64,000 bases of DNA from Paralteromonas sediminis (GTDB lineage Bacteria > Pseudomonadota > Gammaproteobacteria > Enterobacterales > Alteromonadaceae): positions 558,001-622,000 of the forward strand of contig NZ_RPOK01000004.1 in NCBI RefSeq assembly GCF_003820355.1. The letters run 5' to 3'. Every line of letters begins with the position of its first letter. Position 1 is the stretch's first letter. The position numbers and the translations under genes are program-made. The notes under the pieces are model-generated. The model made no database searches, was not told the origin of the DNA, and saw only the letters and a program-made list of their open reading frames with translations. This document shows positions 1 to 9,908 of this stretch, one piece after another.

Positions 1-1
1 T

Positions 2-1408
2 TCTAAAGCCATTCGCGTATTGCCGATTTACGGCGGACAGTCGTACAGCAACCAAATCAGACAGTTAAAACGCGGTGTGCATGTGGTTGTTGGTACGCCG
101 GGTCGCATTATTGACCATATCGACAAAGGCACATTAAAGCTCGACCAGCTTAAGTTTATGGTGCTGGATGAAGCCGACGAGATGTTGCGCATGGGCTTCA
201 TTGATGATGTAGAAAAAATCTTGGCGCAAACACCAGAACAGAAACAAACCGCGTTGTTCTCGGCCACTATGCCAGAACCAATTCGCAAAATTACCAAGCG
301 GTATCTGCACGATCCCAAGCAAGTAAAAATTGCGTCAAAAGTATCTACCGCAAGTACGATCAGACAGCGTTACTGCCAAGTAAATGCGCATCACAAGCTA
401 GAAGCGTTAACGCGGATTATGGAAGTTGAACCTTTTGACGCCATGATTATCTTTGTGCGAACCAAAACAGCAACACAGGAATTAGCAGATAAGCTATCTG
501 CGCGTGGCTATGATGTTGAGCCTTTGAACGGTGATATTCCTCAGCAAAATCGCGAACGCACAGTCGAAAAGCTCAAGGCCGGTAAAATAGATATTTTGGT
601 CGCCACGGATGTTGTTGCCCGTGGGTTGGATGTTGAACGCATCAGCCACGTGGTTAATTTTGATATCCCTTACGACACTGAGTCTTATGTTCACAGAATT
701 GGGCGCACGGGTAGAGCCGGACGTGAGGGCGATGCAATCTTATTTATTTCGCACAGAGAAAAGCGTCTCCTAAATACTATTGAACGCACGACCAAGCAAA
801 CCATTGCTCCCATGCCGATCCCGACAATTAATGAGCTTAACGAAACCCGCCTTAGCAAGTTCAAACAGGCAGTCATAGAGGCAACCAGCAGTGACGCACT
901 GGAAGGCCTGATGCCAATTGTAGAAATGCTCCAGCAAGAGTCAGAGGCTTCCCCCGAGACTATCATGGCCGCATTGATTACTCTTGCTCAGGGCGATGAG
1001 CCGCTATTACTTAAAGAGTCTGACCGCCCTAATCTCGATGCACGCCCGCCCCGAAATGACAGAAACGAGCGTGGTGATAAACGAGAAAGAGGTGGCAAGC
1101 GTTCAGAACAAAGAGATCGCCGTCCTAAAGCCACCGAAGCGGGCATGCAGCGTTATCGCATTGAAGTGGGTCATAATCACAGGGTCAAGCCTGGGAATAT
1201 TGTGGGCGCAATTGCAAACGAAGCCAATATCGACAGCAAACATATCGGTCAAATTTCAATCTTTGATAATTTTAGTACGGTTGATTTACCCGAAGGTATG
1301 CCAAGAGAAACTCAGGATGTACTGAAGAACGCCCGTGTTGCCGGCCAGCGACTAAACATCAGAGAATGGTCAGACACGCCACCTAAGCGACGTAAACCCA
1401 AAGATTAA
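2..1408 (+). CDS. deaD: DEAD-box RNA helicase DeaD/CsdA, 5'-truncated by the window
   Basis: ATP-dependent RNA helicase of ribosome assembly and cold adaptation. The frame is open from base 2, so the true start and the Walker A region lie outside the window. Visible motifs in order are GTPGR (motif Ib), DEAD within VLDEADEM (motif II), SAT (motif III), and the second RecA lobe with ATDVVARGLD and HRIGRTGRAGR. A charged, Arg-rich linker follows, and then a DbpA-type RNA-binding domain (MQRYRIEVGHNHRV to the SIFDNFSTVDLP region), which favours DeaD over RhlE or SrmB. The C-terminus is a short basic tail. The family assignment is firm; only the N-terminal part is missing. Confidence 0.95.
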   Translation, partial: SKAIRVLPIYGGQSYSNQIRQLKRGVHVVVGTPGRIIDHIDKGTLKLDQLKFMVLDEADEMLRMGFIDDVEKILAQTPEQKQTALFSATMPEPIRKITKRYLHDPKQVKIASKVSTASTIRQRYCQVNAHHKLEALTRIMEVEPFDAMIIFVRTKTATQELADKLSARGYDVEPLNGDIPQQNRERTVEKLKAGKIDILVATDVVARGLDVERISHVVNFDIPYDTESYVHRIGRTGRAGREGDAILFISHREKRLLNTIERTTKQTIAPMPIPTINELNETRLSKFKQAVIEATSSDALEGLMPIVEMLQQESEASPETIMAALITLAQGDEPLLLKESDRPNLDARPPRNDRNERGDKRERGGKRSEQRDRRPKATEAGMQRYRIEVGHNHRVKPGNIVGAIANEANIDSKHIGQISIFDNFSTVDLPEGMPRETQDVLKNARVAGQRLNIREWSDTPPKRRKPKD

Positions 1409-1415
1409 GTTACGA

Positions 1416-1458
1416 TGCCATTAAGCCCAAGAGGCATTCTTCTTGGGCTGTATTGGCA
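1416..1458 (+). terminator. stem-loop after deaD
   Basis: A 9-bp perfect stem (AGCCCAAGA at 1424-1432 with TCTTGGGCT at 1441-1449) is flanked by a second complementary pair, TGCCA and TGGCA. No T-run follows, so this is a 3'-end stem-loop that may stabilise the mRNA or terminate weakly. The remaining bases to cysG are AT-rich and hold no gene. Confidence 0.5.
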
Positions 1459-1564
1459 TGCACATATCATTAATAACCAAATGGACTTAAAAATCATTTT
1501 TTGTGATTTTTAGTTTATATAAAAATCCTTCACAATTAGCCCTGTCATTATCGTGCGAGGCTTT

Positions 1565-2947
1565 ATGAATTACTTTCCCGTCTTTTTAGATGCAAAACAT
1601 ATCCGTTGCCTGGTTGTTGGTGCCGGTGAAGTTGGCGCACGCAAGTTAGAACTGATCACTAAAACGCCTGCAACGATCACTGTGGTGTCCCCAGAGGTTG
1701 TGCCCACTGTCGAAGCACTAATTAGTGAACACACACTTACGCTTTACAGACGCCGCTTTGAGGTCAGTGATCTTGATGGTATTAACTTGGTGTTTGTGGC
1801 GACTGACGACGAATTGGTCAACCAGGAAATCCATGATTTGGCTACCGAACGCGGCATCCTAGTTAATGTGGTTGACAATACGCCCTTGTGTAAATTTATC
1901 ACTCCCTCCATTGTTGATCGCTCTCCCGTCATTATTGCGATGAGCAGTGGTGGCGTAGCGCCTGTTTTGCTGCGGTATTTAAGACAAAAGCTGGAGTCAG
2001 TGATCCCACAACAAGTGAGTAAATTAGGGGCATTTTCAGAACGTTTTCGAGATCAGGTAAAGTCAGCCTTAACATCCGTCACTGCCAGACGTTACTTTTG
2101 GGAAGATGTATTAGACGGTGACATTGGAGAAGCTATAGTCAAAGGTCAGGAAGACAAAGCCGAAGCTAAATTTGAAGAAGCGCTTGAAGCCGCGACTCAC
2201 GAAGCACAAACAAAAGGCGAGGTATACTTAGTTGGCGCAGGCCCCGGCGACCCAGACTTACTCACCTTTCGAGCGTTAAGACTCATGCAAAAAGCAGACG
2301 TTGTGATATACGACCGCTTAGTCTCGCCTGCAATTTTGGAGATGGTTCGCCGGGACGCAGAGAAAATCTATGTCGGTAAGGCAAAGAGCAATCACACGCT
2401 ACCACAAGACCAAATTAATGACTTGATGGTACAGGAAGCCTTAAAGGGCAACCGCGTTGTGCGCCTTAAGGGTGGTGACCCTTTTATTTTTGGTCGAGGT
2501 GGTGAAGAAATTCAAACGTTGGTGAAAGCTGGCGTGGGCTTTCAGGTAGTGCCAGGTATTACCGCTGCCGCTGGTGCTGGCAGTTATGCTGGTATTCCAT
2601 TAACGCACAGAGATCATGCTCAGTCTGTTGTATTTGCCACTGGGCACCTGCGAGATAATACGATCAACCTGAACTGGGAGGGTCTGGCGCAGCAGAACCA
2701 AACCATTGTTTTCTATATGGGATTGACCGGTCTGCCTATCATCTGTGAGAAGCTCATTGAACACGGTCTGGCCCCGTCCACGCCAATAGCACTTGTTGAA
2801 TCAGCGACACTGGAACAGCAAAATGTGGTAATCGGCACATTGTCCGATATCACTACTAACCCATTGACTGAAAGCGTGAAACCACCTACGTTAATTATTG
2901 TAGGTGGCGTAGTATCATTAAGAGATACATTGAACTGGTACCGATAA
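1565..2947 (+). CDS. cysG: siroheme synthase, trifunctional
   Basis: Makes siroheme for sulfite and nitrite reductases from uroporphyrinogen III by two methylations, NAD-dependent oxidation and iron chelation. The N-terminal half is the precorrin-2 dehydrogenase/ferrochelatase module with a Rossmann motif VVGAGEVGARK near residue 20. The C-terminal half, from about residue 218, is the SAM-dependent methyltransferase with VGAGPGDPDLLT, VIYDRL and LKGGDPFIFGRGGEE. Its 460 residues match the family. I chose the ATG at 1565 rather than an in-frame GTG at 1553 because MNYFPVFLD is the usual N-terminus and GAGG precedes it at short distance. Confidence 0.96.
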   Translation: MNYFPVFLDAKHIRCLVVGAGEVGARKLELITKTPATITVVSPEVVPTVEALISEHTLTLYRRRFEVSDLDGINLVFVATDDELVNQEIHDLATERGILVNVVDNTPLCKFITPSIVDRSPVIIAMSSGGVAPVLLRYLRQKLESVIPQQVSKLGAFSERFRDQVKSALTSVTARRYFWEDVLDGDIGEAIVKGQEDKAEAKFEEALEAATHEAQTKGEVYLVGAGPGDPDLLTFRALRLMQKADVVIYDRLVSPAILEMVRRDAEKIYVGKAKSNHTLPQDQINDLMVQEALKGNRVVRLKGGDPFIFGRGGEEIQTLVKAGVGFQVVPGITAAAGAGSYAGIPLTHRDHAQSVVFATGHLRDNTINLNWEGLAQQNQTIVFYMGLTGLPIICEKLIEHGLAPSTPIALVESATLEQQNVVIGTLSDITTNPLTESVKPPTLIIVGGVVSLRDTLNWYR

Positions 2948-2973
2948 CACCACCTCAACATCGGGGTGGTATT

Positions 2974-3924
2974 ATGCGAACGAAACTGTTTATTTTGCTG
3001 ATGGGGGTTACCATTTTGGTTCATGCCGCCCCCAGTGAACAAGTAACATTCAGTCGTACCATTGAAAATGGCGATGTCCAGTTTAATTACCAATGGCATG
3101 ATCATCAGAATAATGCACAGTCCATTGCGTTTTCCCTAACAGCTGAGAACATGAACCAACTGCCAAATCAGCAGGCAAATTATCGGCCGCGTATGGCCAT
3201 GCGTTATGTCACGACGGAACTCCTCAAACACGCAAAGACCGTGGACCCACGCCAAGCAAGAATATCCATTCGTCAAATGGGTGAAGAAATAGACGTGGGA
3301 GTGCGCAGTCAGGATGCTCGTCTAGTCAGCCAACTGCGTGCAGAGTTTATGGACAAAAAAGAACAAGCGTTCGCAAAATACCTCTATGATCACTACTACA
3401 TGAGCTTCAAAACCTCATACGGGCAAGACGCTATAAAGCCCGATCATGCCAGGTATGTGCAAGTTTATACTGAAGCGCTCATTCCCGCCTCTCAAGCTTT
3501 CTATGAAAAGTTGGGGCAAGGCACAGATGCGCGTGATTACATCAATCTCTTACTCAGTTGGATCCAAAGTATTCCCTACAGTGAGTTGAGCAACCGTTCA
3601 GAAAGCAATGGTTCTGGATTCTCGCCGCCCGTTGAGCTATTGAATGCAAATCGCGGTGACTGTGACAGCAAGAGTGTGCTGGCGGCGGCTATGATTCGGG
3701 CGTTTTTACCGACAGTACCGATTCGGTTAGTTCTGCTCCCTAAGCATGCGCTTTTAGGGGTAGCGATCAGCCAGGCGAATGGCGATGAGATCATTAATGA
3801 AAACGGCTTACAACTAGTACTGATGGAACCTACGGGGCCGGCCCCTTTTGCATTTGGTGAGATTTCAGAAACATCGCGGGCCGATATTGCCCGCGACTTG
3901 TATGTATTAGAAGAGGTGCCTTAA
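2974..3924 (+). CDS. secreted transglutaminase-like protein
   Basis: A 316-residue exported protein with a clear signal peptide (LFILLMGVTILVHAA, cleavage near residue 20). The C-terminal third has a transglutaminase/papain-like catalytic arrangement: Cys230 in NRGDCDSK, His258 in LPKHALLG and an acidic residue, Glu285, in LMEPTG where the family often has Asp. Its substrate is unknown; a role in cell-envelope protein or peptidoglycan processing is only inference. The gene starts 27 bp after cysG. The start region can fold as ACCACC/GGTGGT, which would cover the GGGGTGG ribosome-binding site. Its stop overlaps the convergent phoH-type gene by 3-4 bases. Confidence 0.7.
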   Translation: MRTKLFILLMGVTILVHAAPSEQVTFSRTIENGDVQFNYQWHDHQNNAQSIAFSLTAENMNQLPNQQANYRPRMAMRYVTTELLKHAKTVDPRQARISIRQMGEEIDVGVRSQDARLVSQLRAEFMDKKEQAFAKYLYDHYYMSFKTSYGQDAIKPDHARYVQVYTEALIPASQAFYEKLGQGTDARDYINLLLSWIQSIPYSELSNRSESNGSGFSPPVELLNANRGDCDSKSVLAAAMIRAFLPTVPIRLVLLPKHALLGVAISQANGDEIINENGLQLVLMEPTGPAPFAFGEISETSRADIARDLYVLEEVP

Positions 3925-5318
3925 AGCTCTTTTTCGGCGAACTCAGCGAGCCTACTGCGCACAACACCATCCAAATTAATCGTCGCACTGCCGGAGAAGT
4001 TTTTAAACTTCTCAACCAAATAGGTCAAACCCGACGTCACTGCACTGAGGTAATTGCTGTCTATTTGTGAAAGGTTTCCCCCACAAATCAATTTGGTGCC
4101 TTCCCCACAGCGAGTGATGATGGTCTTTAACTGAGATGCGGTCAGGTTTTGTGACTCATCCAGTATAACAATGGCATTTTGAATACTTCTGCCACGCATA
4201 AAGTTTACTGATTTAAACTGAATATTGGCTTTCTCCATGATGTAGTTCATGGACCCTTTGACGTTTTCATCATTCTTGTGAAGCACTTCCAGCGAATCGG
4301 TAATAGCGGCAAGCCAAGGCGCCATTTTTTCCTCTTCGGTACCCGGTAAGAACCCAATAGATTCGGCAATTTCTGGTGTACTTCTGGTAACAATAATTTT
4401 GTCATACATATTACGCTCAACCACCATTTCCAGTGCCGCCGCCAAGGCTAGCAGTGTTTTACCACTGCCGGCTGGTCCGGTGAGGATCACCAAGTCGATA
4501 TGCGGGTCGAGTAATGCGTGCATTGCCATTGCCTGGCCGATATTTTTAGGGCTGATCCCCCAAGCGTGGCGCCCCATCATGCGCTCGACGCCTAAATCAA
4601 GCACCTCAAGGTGCTCGTCGGTCATATGCTCAACCAGGCCAGCAAAAGTGCCTTCTTCATCAATTAAAAATTCGTTGATGTACGCTTCGGGCAAAACTTT
4701 TTTGTCAATCGTATGAACGGTGTCACGCCCTTCCGTCTGACTATCAACCGATTTGACCTTATCCCAAAAATTGCCCTCGAACTTGTGATAGCCCTTAGAC
4801 AAATATTTGATGTCAGTAATGAGCTGATCGGTGCGATAATCTTCAACATTCGCTAGACCTGCGCCTTTAGCTTTAAGGCGCATATTGAGGTCTTTAGTCA
4901 CCAGAACAACCTGTTGTGGCTTATGTGAGGCCTGTAGGTTCAAGGCGACATTGATAATTCGGTTGTCGTTTTCGTTGCTGGTGAATACCTGTTGACCTTC
5001 AGGCATAGTCAGATCGGTAAAGATACTCAAACTGCCGGTAGGCGCCGAAGGTCCCGACCCCAACCCTTTCATTGACACGCCTTCAACCATGTCATCAGGG
5101 GAAGCGTCACGCAACAAGTCTTCCATTGATCGGATGGACACGCGCGCATCGCGTGCAACGTCTTTTTTACTGTCTTTTATGTAGTCGAGTTCTTCCAACA
5201 CTGTCATCGGGATAACGACATCGTGTTCTTTAAAGGACATAAAGGCGAGAGGTTCATGAAGAAGAATATTAGTATCTAGAACGTAGATTTTGGTATCTGC
5301 GGCTTTTTTTCTGGGCAT
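3921..5318 (-). CDS. PIN domain plus PhoH ATPase (YlaK/PhoH2-like)
   Basis: A two-domain protein of 465 residues. The N-terminal PIN ribonuclease domain opens with YVLDTNILLHEP, carrying the first metal-binding Asp. The C-terminal PhoH NTPase has Walker A TGPAGSGKT around residue 283 and Walker B-type VILDESQN. PIN-PhoH proteins are described as RNA helicase/RNases in other bacteria; the role here is not shown. It is divergent from rapA across about 130 bp, and its stop codon overlaps the end of the preceding plus-strand gene. Confidence 0.9.
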   Translation of the reverse strand: MPRKKAADTKIYVLDTNILLHEPLAFMSFKEHDVVIPMTVLEELDYIKDSKKDVARDARVSIRSMEDLLRDASPDDMVEGVSMKGLGSGPSAPTGSLSIFTDLTMPEGQQVFTSNENDNRIINVALNLQASHKPQQVVLVTKDLNMRLKAKGAGLANVEDYRTDQLITDIKYLSKGYHKFEGNFWDKVKSVDSQTEGRDTVHTIDKKVLPEAYINEFLIDEEGTFAGLVEHMTDEHLEVLDLGVERMMGRHAWGISPKNIGQAMAMHALLDPHIDLVILTGPAGSGKTLLALAAALEMVVERNMYDKIIVTRSTPEIAESIGFLPGTEEEKMAPWLAAITDSLEVLHKNDENVKGSMNYIMEKANIQFKSVNFMRGRSIQNAIVILDESQNLTASQLKTIITRCGEGTKLICGGNLSQIDSNYLSAVTSGLTYLVEKFKNFSGSATINLDGVVRSRLAEFAEKEL

Positions 5319-5449
5319 CCGTCACTCCTGCTTAGTCTACATACTCACATTAATGTAGTTTTCATTTATTCGCACGGCTTTCTTGCAGTTTTTTGCAATG
5401 TAAACCACGCTTTCCTACAATACGCGCCGCTTTAACGGCTGAGTACACT

Positions 5450-8206
5450 ATGAGCAAGACTAATTTATATTCAACAGGCCAACGATGGCTGAGCAATACA
5501 GAAGGTGAGCTGGGACTAGGCATTGTCACCAGCGTCGACTTTCGCACGATTGAAGTGCTTTTCCCCGCGGCCAATGACAGCCGACTGTATACAAAAAACG
5601 ATGCACCGTTGACCCGGTTCACCCTGTCAGTGGGCGATGTTGCGAAAAGTGCAGATGGATGGCAACTGGCTATCACTGAAGTGCTTGAGCAAGACGGCCT
5701 ACTGATTTATTCAGGTATTCGAGAAGATGATAAATCTGATGCCTTACTGCCAGAAACGCAGCTTGACCACTCACTGCAAATTGACAAGCCCGAGCAACGC
5801 TTGTTCAATCTGCAACTGGACAGTCCCAAATGGTTCGATTTGAGGCTGGCTTCCTGGCAGCAGCGTCACAGCCATGCCACTTCTCCCGTGTGTGGGTTGA
5901 CCGGTGCGCGCATTTCGTTGATCCCGCATCAGCTATACATTGCCTCTGAGGTTGCAACTCGCTATGCACCAAGGGTGCTTCTGGCAGATGAAGTCGGACT
6001 GGGCAAAACAATCGAGGCCGCATTAATCATTCATCAACAACTGCTTACCCACAGGGCACAGCGTGTGTTGATAGTGGTGCCCGATTCGCTTGTTCACCAA
6101 TGGCTGGTTGAAATGTTGCGGCGTGTTAACCTGGCATTTTCGCTGTTCGATGAGAGTCGTTGGGAGGCAATGACAGATGACGATAACGAACTCGCTGAAA
6201 ACCCATTCGACAGTGAACAATTAGTGCTGTGCAGTACTAGTTTTCTTACGGCTTCTGAAAAGCGACTTCAAGCCTGTGCCAAAGCCGGTTGGGACTTAGT
6301 TGTCGTTGACGAGGCGCATCATCTGGTATGGTCAGAAGACTCGCCCTCTGAGGCCTATCGCGCGGTAGAGCTACTCTCAGCGCATACCAAGGGTCTAGTA
6401 TTACTGACCGCTACCCCAGACCAATTAGGGCATGAAAGCCATTTCGCACGCTTGCGTTTGCTCGACCCTGACCGTTTTTATGACTATGCGGCATTCCTTG
6501 AGGAAGAAAAGCAATATAGCGCGCTAGCCGATGCTGTCCTGCCATTGCTTTCTAATGACACGCTTGCACAAGAGGACATAGAACGCTTGCAAACGCTTGC
6601 GCCGGAAGTGCTAGCACATCACCCGACTGTCGACACGCCAGCGCAGCGCGATGCGTTATTGCATCAGTTAATTGACTGTCATGGTACGGGCAGACTGTTA
6701 TTCAGAAACCGACGCGCCAATATAGAAGGCTTTCCACAACGCCACCTATTCGCTCATCCTCTGCCAGCTGAGACTGGTGACTATAACCTGCGCGTCCAAT
6801 GGCTGATTGAACATGTAGAACAGTTAAAACCTGAAAAGGTGTTGTTAATCTGTCAGCATGCTGAAACAGCAATCGCGTTGGGTGAAACCCTACGCACAAA
6901 AACAGGGATCCGTTATACCGTCTTTCATGAGGGAATGAGCATTGTAGAGCGTGATAAATCGGCGCATTATTTTGCTGATCCTGAGCAAGGCGCTCAAATC
7001 ATGCTGTGTTCAGAAATTGGCAGTGAGGGACGCAACTTCCAGTTTGCACATAATTTAGTGTTGTTTGATTTGCCAGAAAGCCCTGATTTACTGGAACAAC
7101 GCATTGGCCGCCTGGACAGAATCGGCCAAACGAAAGACGTGAATATTCACGTGCCCTTTGTTCCTAATTCACGCCAGGCAACGCTTCTAAAATGGTATCA
7201 TGATGGTCTCAATGCGTTTGAGGAAACCTGTCCCACTGGCCGAGCGGTGTCTGACAAGCTTGGCGATGTCCTCGAAAAGGCGCTAAATAACCCTGCTGAC
7301 GCGACCCTTGTGAATCAACTTGTTGATGAATCGCATGCTCTGAATAGCACACTTAAAGCACAGCTTGAAGCAGGCAGAGATCGCTTGTTGGAATTAAGTG
7401 CCTCTGGATTGCATCGCGTTGATCCCCTACTAGACGCCATTGTTGAGCAGGACACCTCACCTGTGCTGGCACGACTCATGGGCAGACTGTTTGACGCCAT
7501 TGGCGTTCAGCAGGAAGAGAGAGACAGTGAGACCTTTATCCTCACACCTACAGAAACCATGGTTAATCATTTACCTGGGCTTGATCCTGACGGCATGACT
7601 GTCACCTATCGACGTAATACAGCCACTGCACTGGAACATGTGCACTTTTTGTCTTGGGACCATCCTCTGGTGCATTCAGCATTAGACACAGTGCTTTTGG
7701 ACGTACATGGAAAAAGTGCTATGGGCTTTATGGCAGACTTGTCCCTGCCTAAAGGCGCATACTGGGTTGAAGCCGTATTTTTATTACAAGTTAATGCACC
7801 AGCAGAACTTCAGGTTGACCGCTATTTACCGCCAACCCCCATCAGAGTTGTTATTGATGCTAACGGACAAGCTTGCGACCTAACTTTCGATGTAACCCGT
7901 AAAGTACCGCGGAAAATGGCAAAGCAGCTGATTGGCGCATTGCAAACCCCCATAGAACATTATTTGGCTACCGCTAAACAGCGAGCCCATCAAATAGCAA
8001 ATCAGTGCCAACACGATGCCTTGGTCTTGATGAATACTCAGGTAGGCGGAGAAGTACAACGCTTAAGAGATTTGCGACAAACTAACCCCTCTGTACGGGA
8101 AAGTGAGATTGTGTATTTTGAACAGCAGCAGGCTGCCCTCAGTCAGTTGCTCAAAGATGCTGATATTCATTTAGATGCGGTCAGAGTAGTTATTAACAAC
8201 CCCTAA
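5450..8206 (+). CDS. rapA: RNA polymerase-associated Swi2/Snf2 ATPase RapA
   Basis: Binds RNA polymerase and helps recycle it after transcription. The N-terminus (GQRWLSNTEGELGLG) is the RapA RNAP-binding Tudor-like module. The first ATPase lobe has LADEVGLGKT near residue 180 and DEAH in VVVDEAHHLVW near 285. The second lobe carries SEIGSEGRNFQ and QRIGRLDRIGQ. At 918 residues it is slightly shorter than the E. coli protein (968). I start at the ATG at 5450, because upstream in-frame residues do not resemble the family. The neighbour rluA is the same as in E. coli. Confidence 0.95.
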   Translation: MSKTNLYSTGQRWLSNTEGELGLGIVTSVDFRTIEVLFPAANDSRLYTKNDAPLTRFTLSVGDVAKSADGWQLAITEVLEQDGLLIYSGIREDDKSDALLPETQLDHSLQIDKPEQRLFNLQLDSPKWFDLRLASWQQRHSHATSPVCGLTGARISLIPHQLYIASEVATRYAPRVLLADEVGLGKTIEAALIIHQQLLTHRAQRVLIVVPDSLVHQWLVEMLRRVNLAFSLFDESRWEAMTDDDNELAENPFDSEQLVLCSTSFLTASEKRLQACAKAGWDLVVVDEAHHLVWSEDSPSEAYRAVELLSAHTKGLVLLTATPDQLGHESHFARLRLLDPDRFYDYAAFLEEEKQYSALADAVLPLLSNDTLAQEDIERLQTLAPEVLAHHPTVDTPAQRDALLHQLIDCHGTGRLLFRNRRANIEGFPQRHLFAHPLPAETGDYNLRVQWLIEHVEQLKPEKVLLICQHAETAIALGETLRTKTGIRYTVFHEGMSIVERDKSAHYFADPEQGAQIMLCSEIGSEGRNFQFAHNLVLFDLPESPDLLEQRIGRLDRIGQTKDVNIHVPFVPNSRQATLLKWYHDGLNAFEETCPTGRAVSDKLGDVLEKALNNPADATLVNQLVDESHALNSTLKAQLEAGRDRLLELSASGLHRVDPLLDAIVEQDTSPVLARLMGRLFDAIGVQQEERDSETFILTPTETMVNHLPGLDPDGMTVTYRRNTATALEHVHFLSWDHPLVHSALDTVLLDVHGKSAMGFMADLSLPKGAYWVEAVFLLQVNAPAELQVDRYLPPTPIRVVIDANGQACDLTFDVTRKVPRKMAKQLIGALQTPIEHYLATAKQRAHQIANQCQHDALVLMNTQVGGEVQRLRDLRQTNPSVRESEIVYFEQQQAALSQLLKDADIHLDAVRVVINNP

Positions 8207-8278
8207 TCGTTAGGCAGTTTTCCATCATCGCTCAGTCATCATACACTGAGCATGATGGCTTTCACCAATCAGTAAACT

Positions 8279-9016
8279 ATGACCATGACATTTATCTATG
8301 ACCCACCACAGGCCCCCTATTTAACCCTGTTACACGCTGATGAACACATTATTGTGGTAAATAAGCCCAGTGGCCTATTGAGTGTGCCAGGTCGTGTAGA
8401 GGCGCATCAGGACTCGATTGCCTACAGGGTCAGTCGCGTCTATCCAGAGGCCGGTATTGTGCATCGCCTGGATATGGCAACATCTGGCGTTATGGTGCTG
8501 TCCAGAAGTAAAGCTGCCCATCAACACCTGTCCTATCAATTTGCTTCGCGCATCACACAAAAGCGTTATTACGCCAGGTTGTATGGGACGCCCACATCGC
8601 ACAGTGGCGTTATTAATATTCCCTTGAGCGTCGACTACCCAAATCGACCAAAACAAAAAGTAGACTGGAAATCGGGTAAAGAAGCCGTTACCTGCTTTCG
8701 GGTGATTCAGCAGGAGGCGCACGGCGTGCTGGTTGAGTTACACCCCATTACCGGCCGCTCCCACCAGCTTAGAATGCATATGAGAGAACTGGGCACACCC
8801 ATTTTGGGTGACCGCTTGTACTCGCCACCCGCATCGGTTGAGGCGGTAGACAAGCTTCAGTTACACGCACAGTGTTTGCAGTTTGTGCATCCGCTAACAG
8901 CGCAAAAAATGATGTATTCTGCCCCTATTCCGTTTTCTGACTATCAACCTAAATCGCTAGAAGAAACCTATGGCTATGCTAAAGACTTGCTCGGTGCAAC
9001 CGATAAATTAGAATAA
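8279..9016 (+). CDS. rluA: dual-specificity pseudouridine synthase RluA
   Basis: Isomerises uridine to pseudouridine in 23S rRNA (U746) and at U32 of some tRNAs, in the E. coli family member. The 245-residue protein has HRLDMATSG with catalytic Asp65, VVNKPSGLLSVPGR near the N-terminus and PITGRSHQLRMHM in the second half, all closest to RluA rather than RluC/D. There is no S4 domain. A second ATG lies two codons downstream. It follows rapA by 72 bp, a conserved pairing. Confidence 0.93.
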   Translation: MTMTFIYDPPQAPYLTLLHADEHIIVVNKPSGLLSVPGRVEAHQDSIAYRVSRVYPEAGIVHRLDMATSGVMVLSRSKAAHQHLSYQFASRITQKRYYARLYGTPTSHSGVINIPLSVDYPNRPKQKVDWKSGKEAVTCFRVIQQEAHGVLVELHPITGRSHQLRMHMRELGTPILGDRLYSPPASVEAVDKLQLHAQCLQFVHPLTAQKMMYSAPIPFSDYQPKSLEETYGYAKDLLGATDKLE

Positions 9017-9040
9017 ACGTTTATCCTGACTATATAGCTT

Positions 9041-9847
9041 ATGCGATTTTTCGGTCTTTTTGTTATCTTACTGGGCTTCCAAGCCTGGGCTGATGACTTT
9101 ACCCGGCAGCTGCATTCAGACGACTTGAACGCGGTCATGCTCGGCGAGCAAGTGCATTATACCTATGAGGTAGATGCCAAAACGCCACTGCCCATTGGTG
9201 TGAGTTGGTTATTCGTAACAGACGGGAAAGGTAAACTGAGCTTTGCGGCAGCCCGACGTCTTGCCGATGAGCTTTCCCACAAAGGGTGGCATGTGGTAAT
9301 GGTCTCGCCTTCATGGATGACAAGTTCGCCTGCAGTTACGTCTGCACAATCTCAAAACAACGAAAATATAGCAACTGACCCCATCCAGCCGTGGCAAAGT
9401 GTCAAAACAGCCAGTATTGCTTTCCCTGACGCGCGTGCTCAATTACAGTCTTTTTTGCCGCAACTCGTAGACTTGAGCCGGGACAAGGCAGGCTTTCGAA
9501 TGTTTATCGCGGAAGGAATGGCAGCTTCTTTATTATTGGCACTAGGCCAGGATCTCAACACGCCTATACCTGACGCACTGACCATAGTGTCTCCATTCTG
9601 GCCTGAAGCAACAGTCAACGATACCCTACCAGAACTCAGCGCCCAGTATCCGGCCCCTGTGTTGGACGTTGCGTACAGTTCCTCCAATAATTGGAGTCGC
9701 GCTACCAATATTGCCAGGCTAATCCAGGCTAATGTTCAAATAAAAATGCATTACAGACAGCGACAACTTCCACGCCTTGTCGGGCGACAGGCTGCAGACT
9801 GGTTATCTGGCGAAATTGTAGGCTGGACACGTTCTTTGGGCTGGTAA
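9041..9847 (+). CDS. exported DUF3530-like alpha/beta-hydrolase-type protein
   Basis: A 268-residue protein with a short signal peptide (FFGLFVILLGFQAWA). The segment LADELSHKGWHVVMVSPSW and a later FIAEGMAASLLLALG (nucleophile-elbow-like position but without a clear GxSxG) resemble the DUF3530 family of hydrolase-fold exported proteins. No catalytic triad is convincing, so enzymatic function is not claimed. It lies 25 bp after rluA on the same strand. The family call is moderate; the exported nature is clearer. Confidence 0.5.
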   Translation: MRFFGLFVILLGFQAWADDFTRQLHSDDLNAVMLGEQVHYTYEVDAKTPLPIGVSWLFVTDGKGKLSFAAARRLADELSHKGWHVVMVSPSWMTSSPAVTSAQSQNNENIATDPIQPWQSVKTASIAFPDARAQLQSFLPQLVDLSRDKAGFRMFIAEGMAASLLLALGQDLNTPIPDALTIVSPFWPEATVNDTLPELSAQYPAPVLDVAYSSSNNWSRATNIARLIQANVQIKMHYRQRQLPRLVGRQAADWLSGEIVGWTRSLGW

Positions 9848-9908
9848 CAGGCATTTTCAAAATTCTTGTCTATACTTGGATTAGTTTATCATCATCCGGG
9901 GTAGCAGT

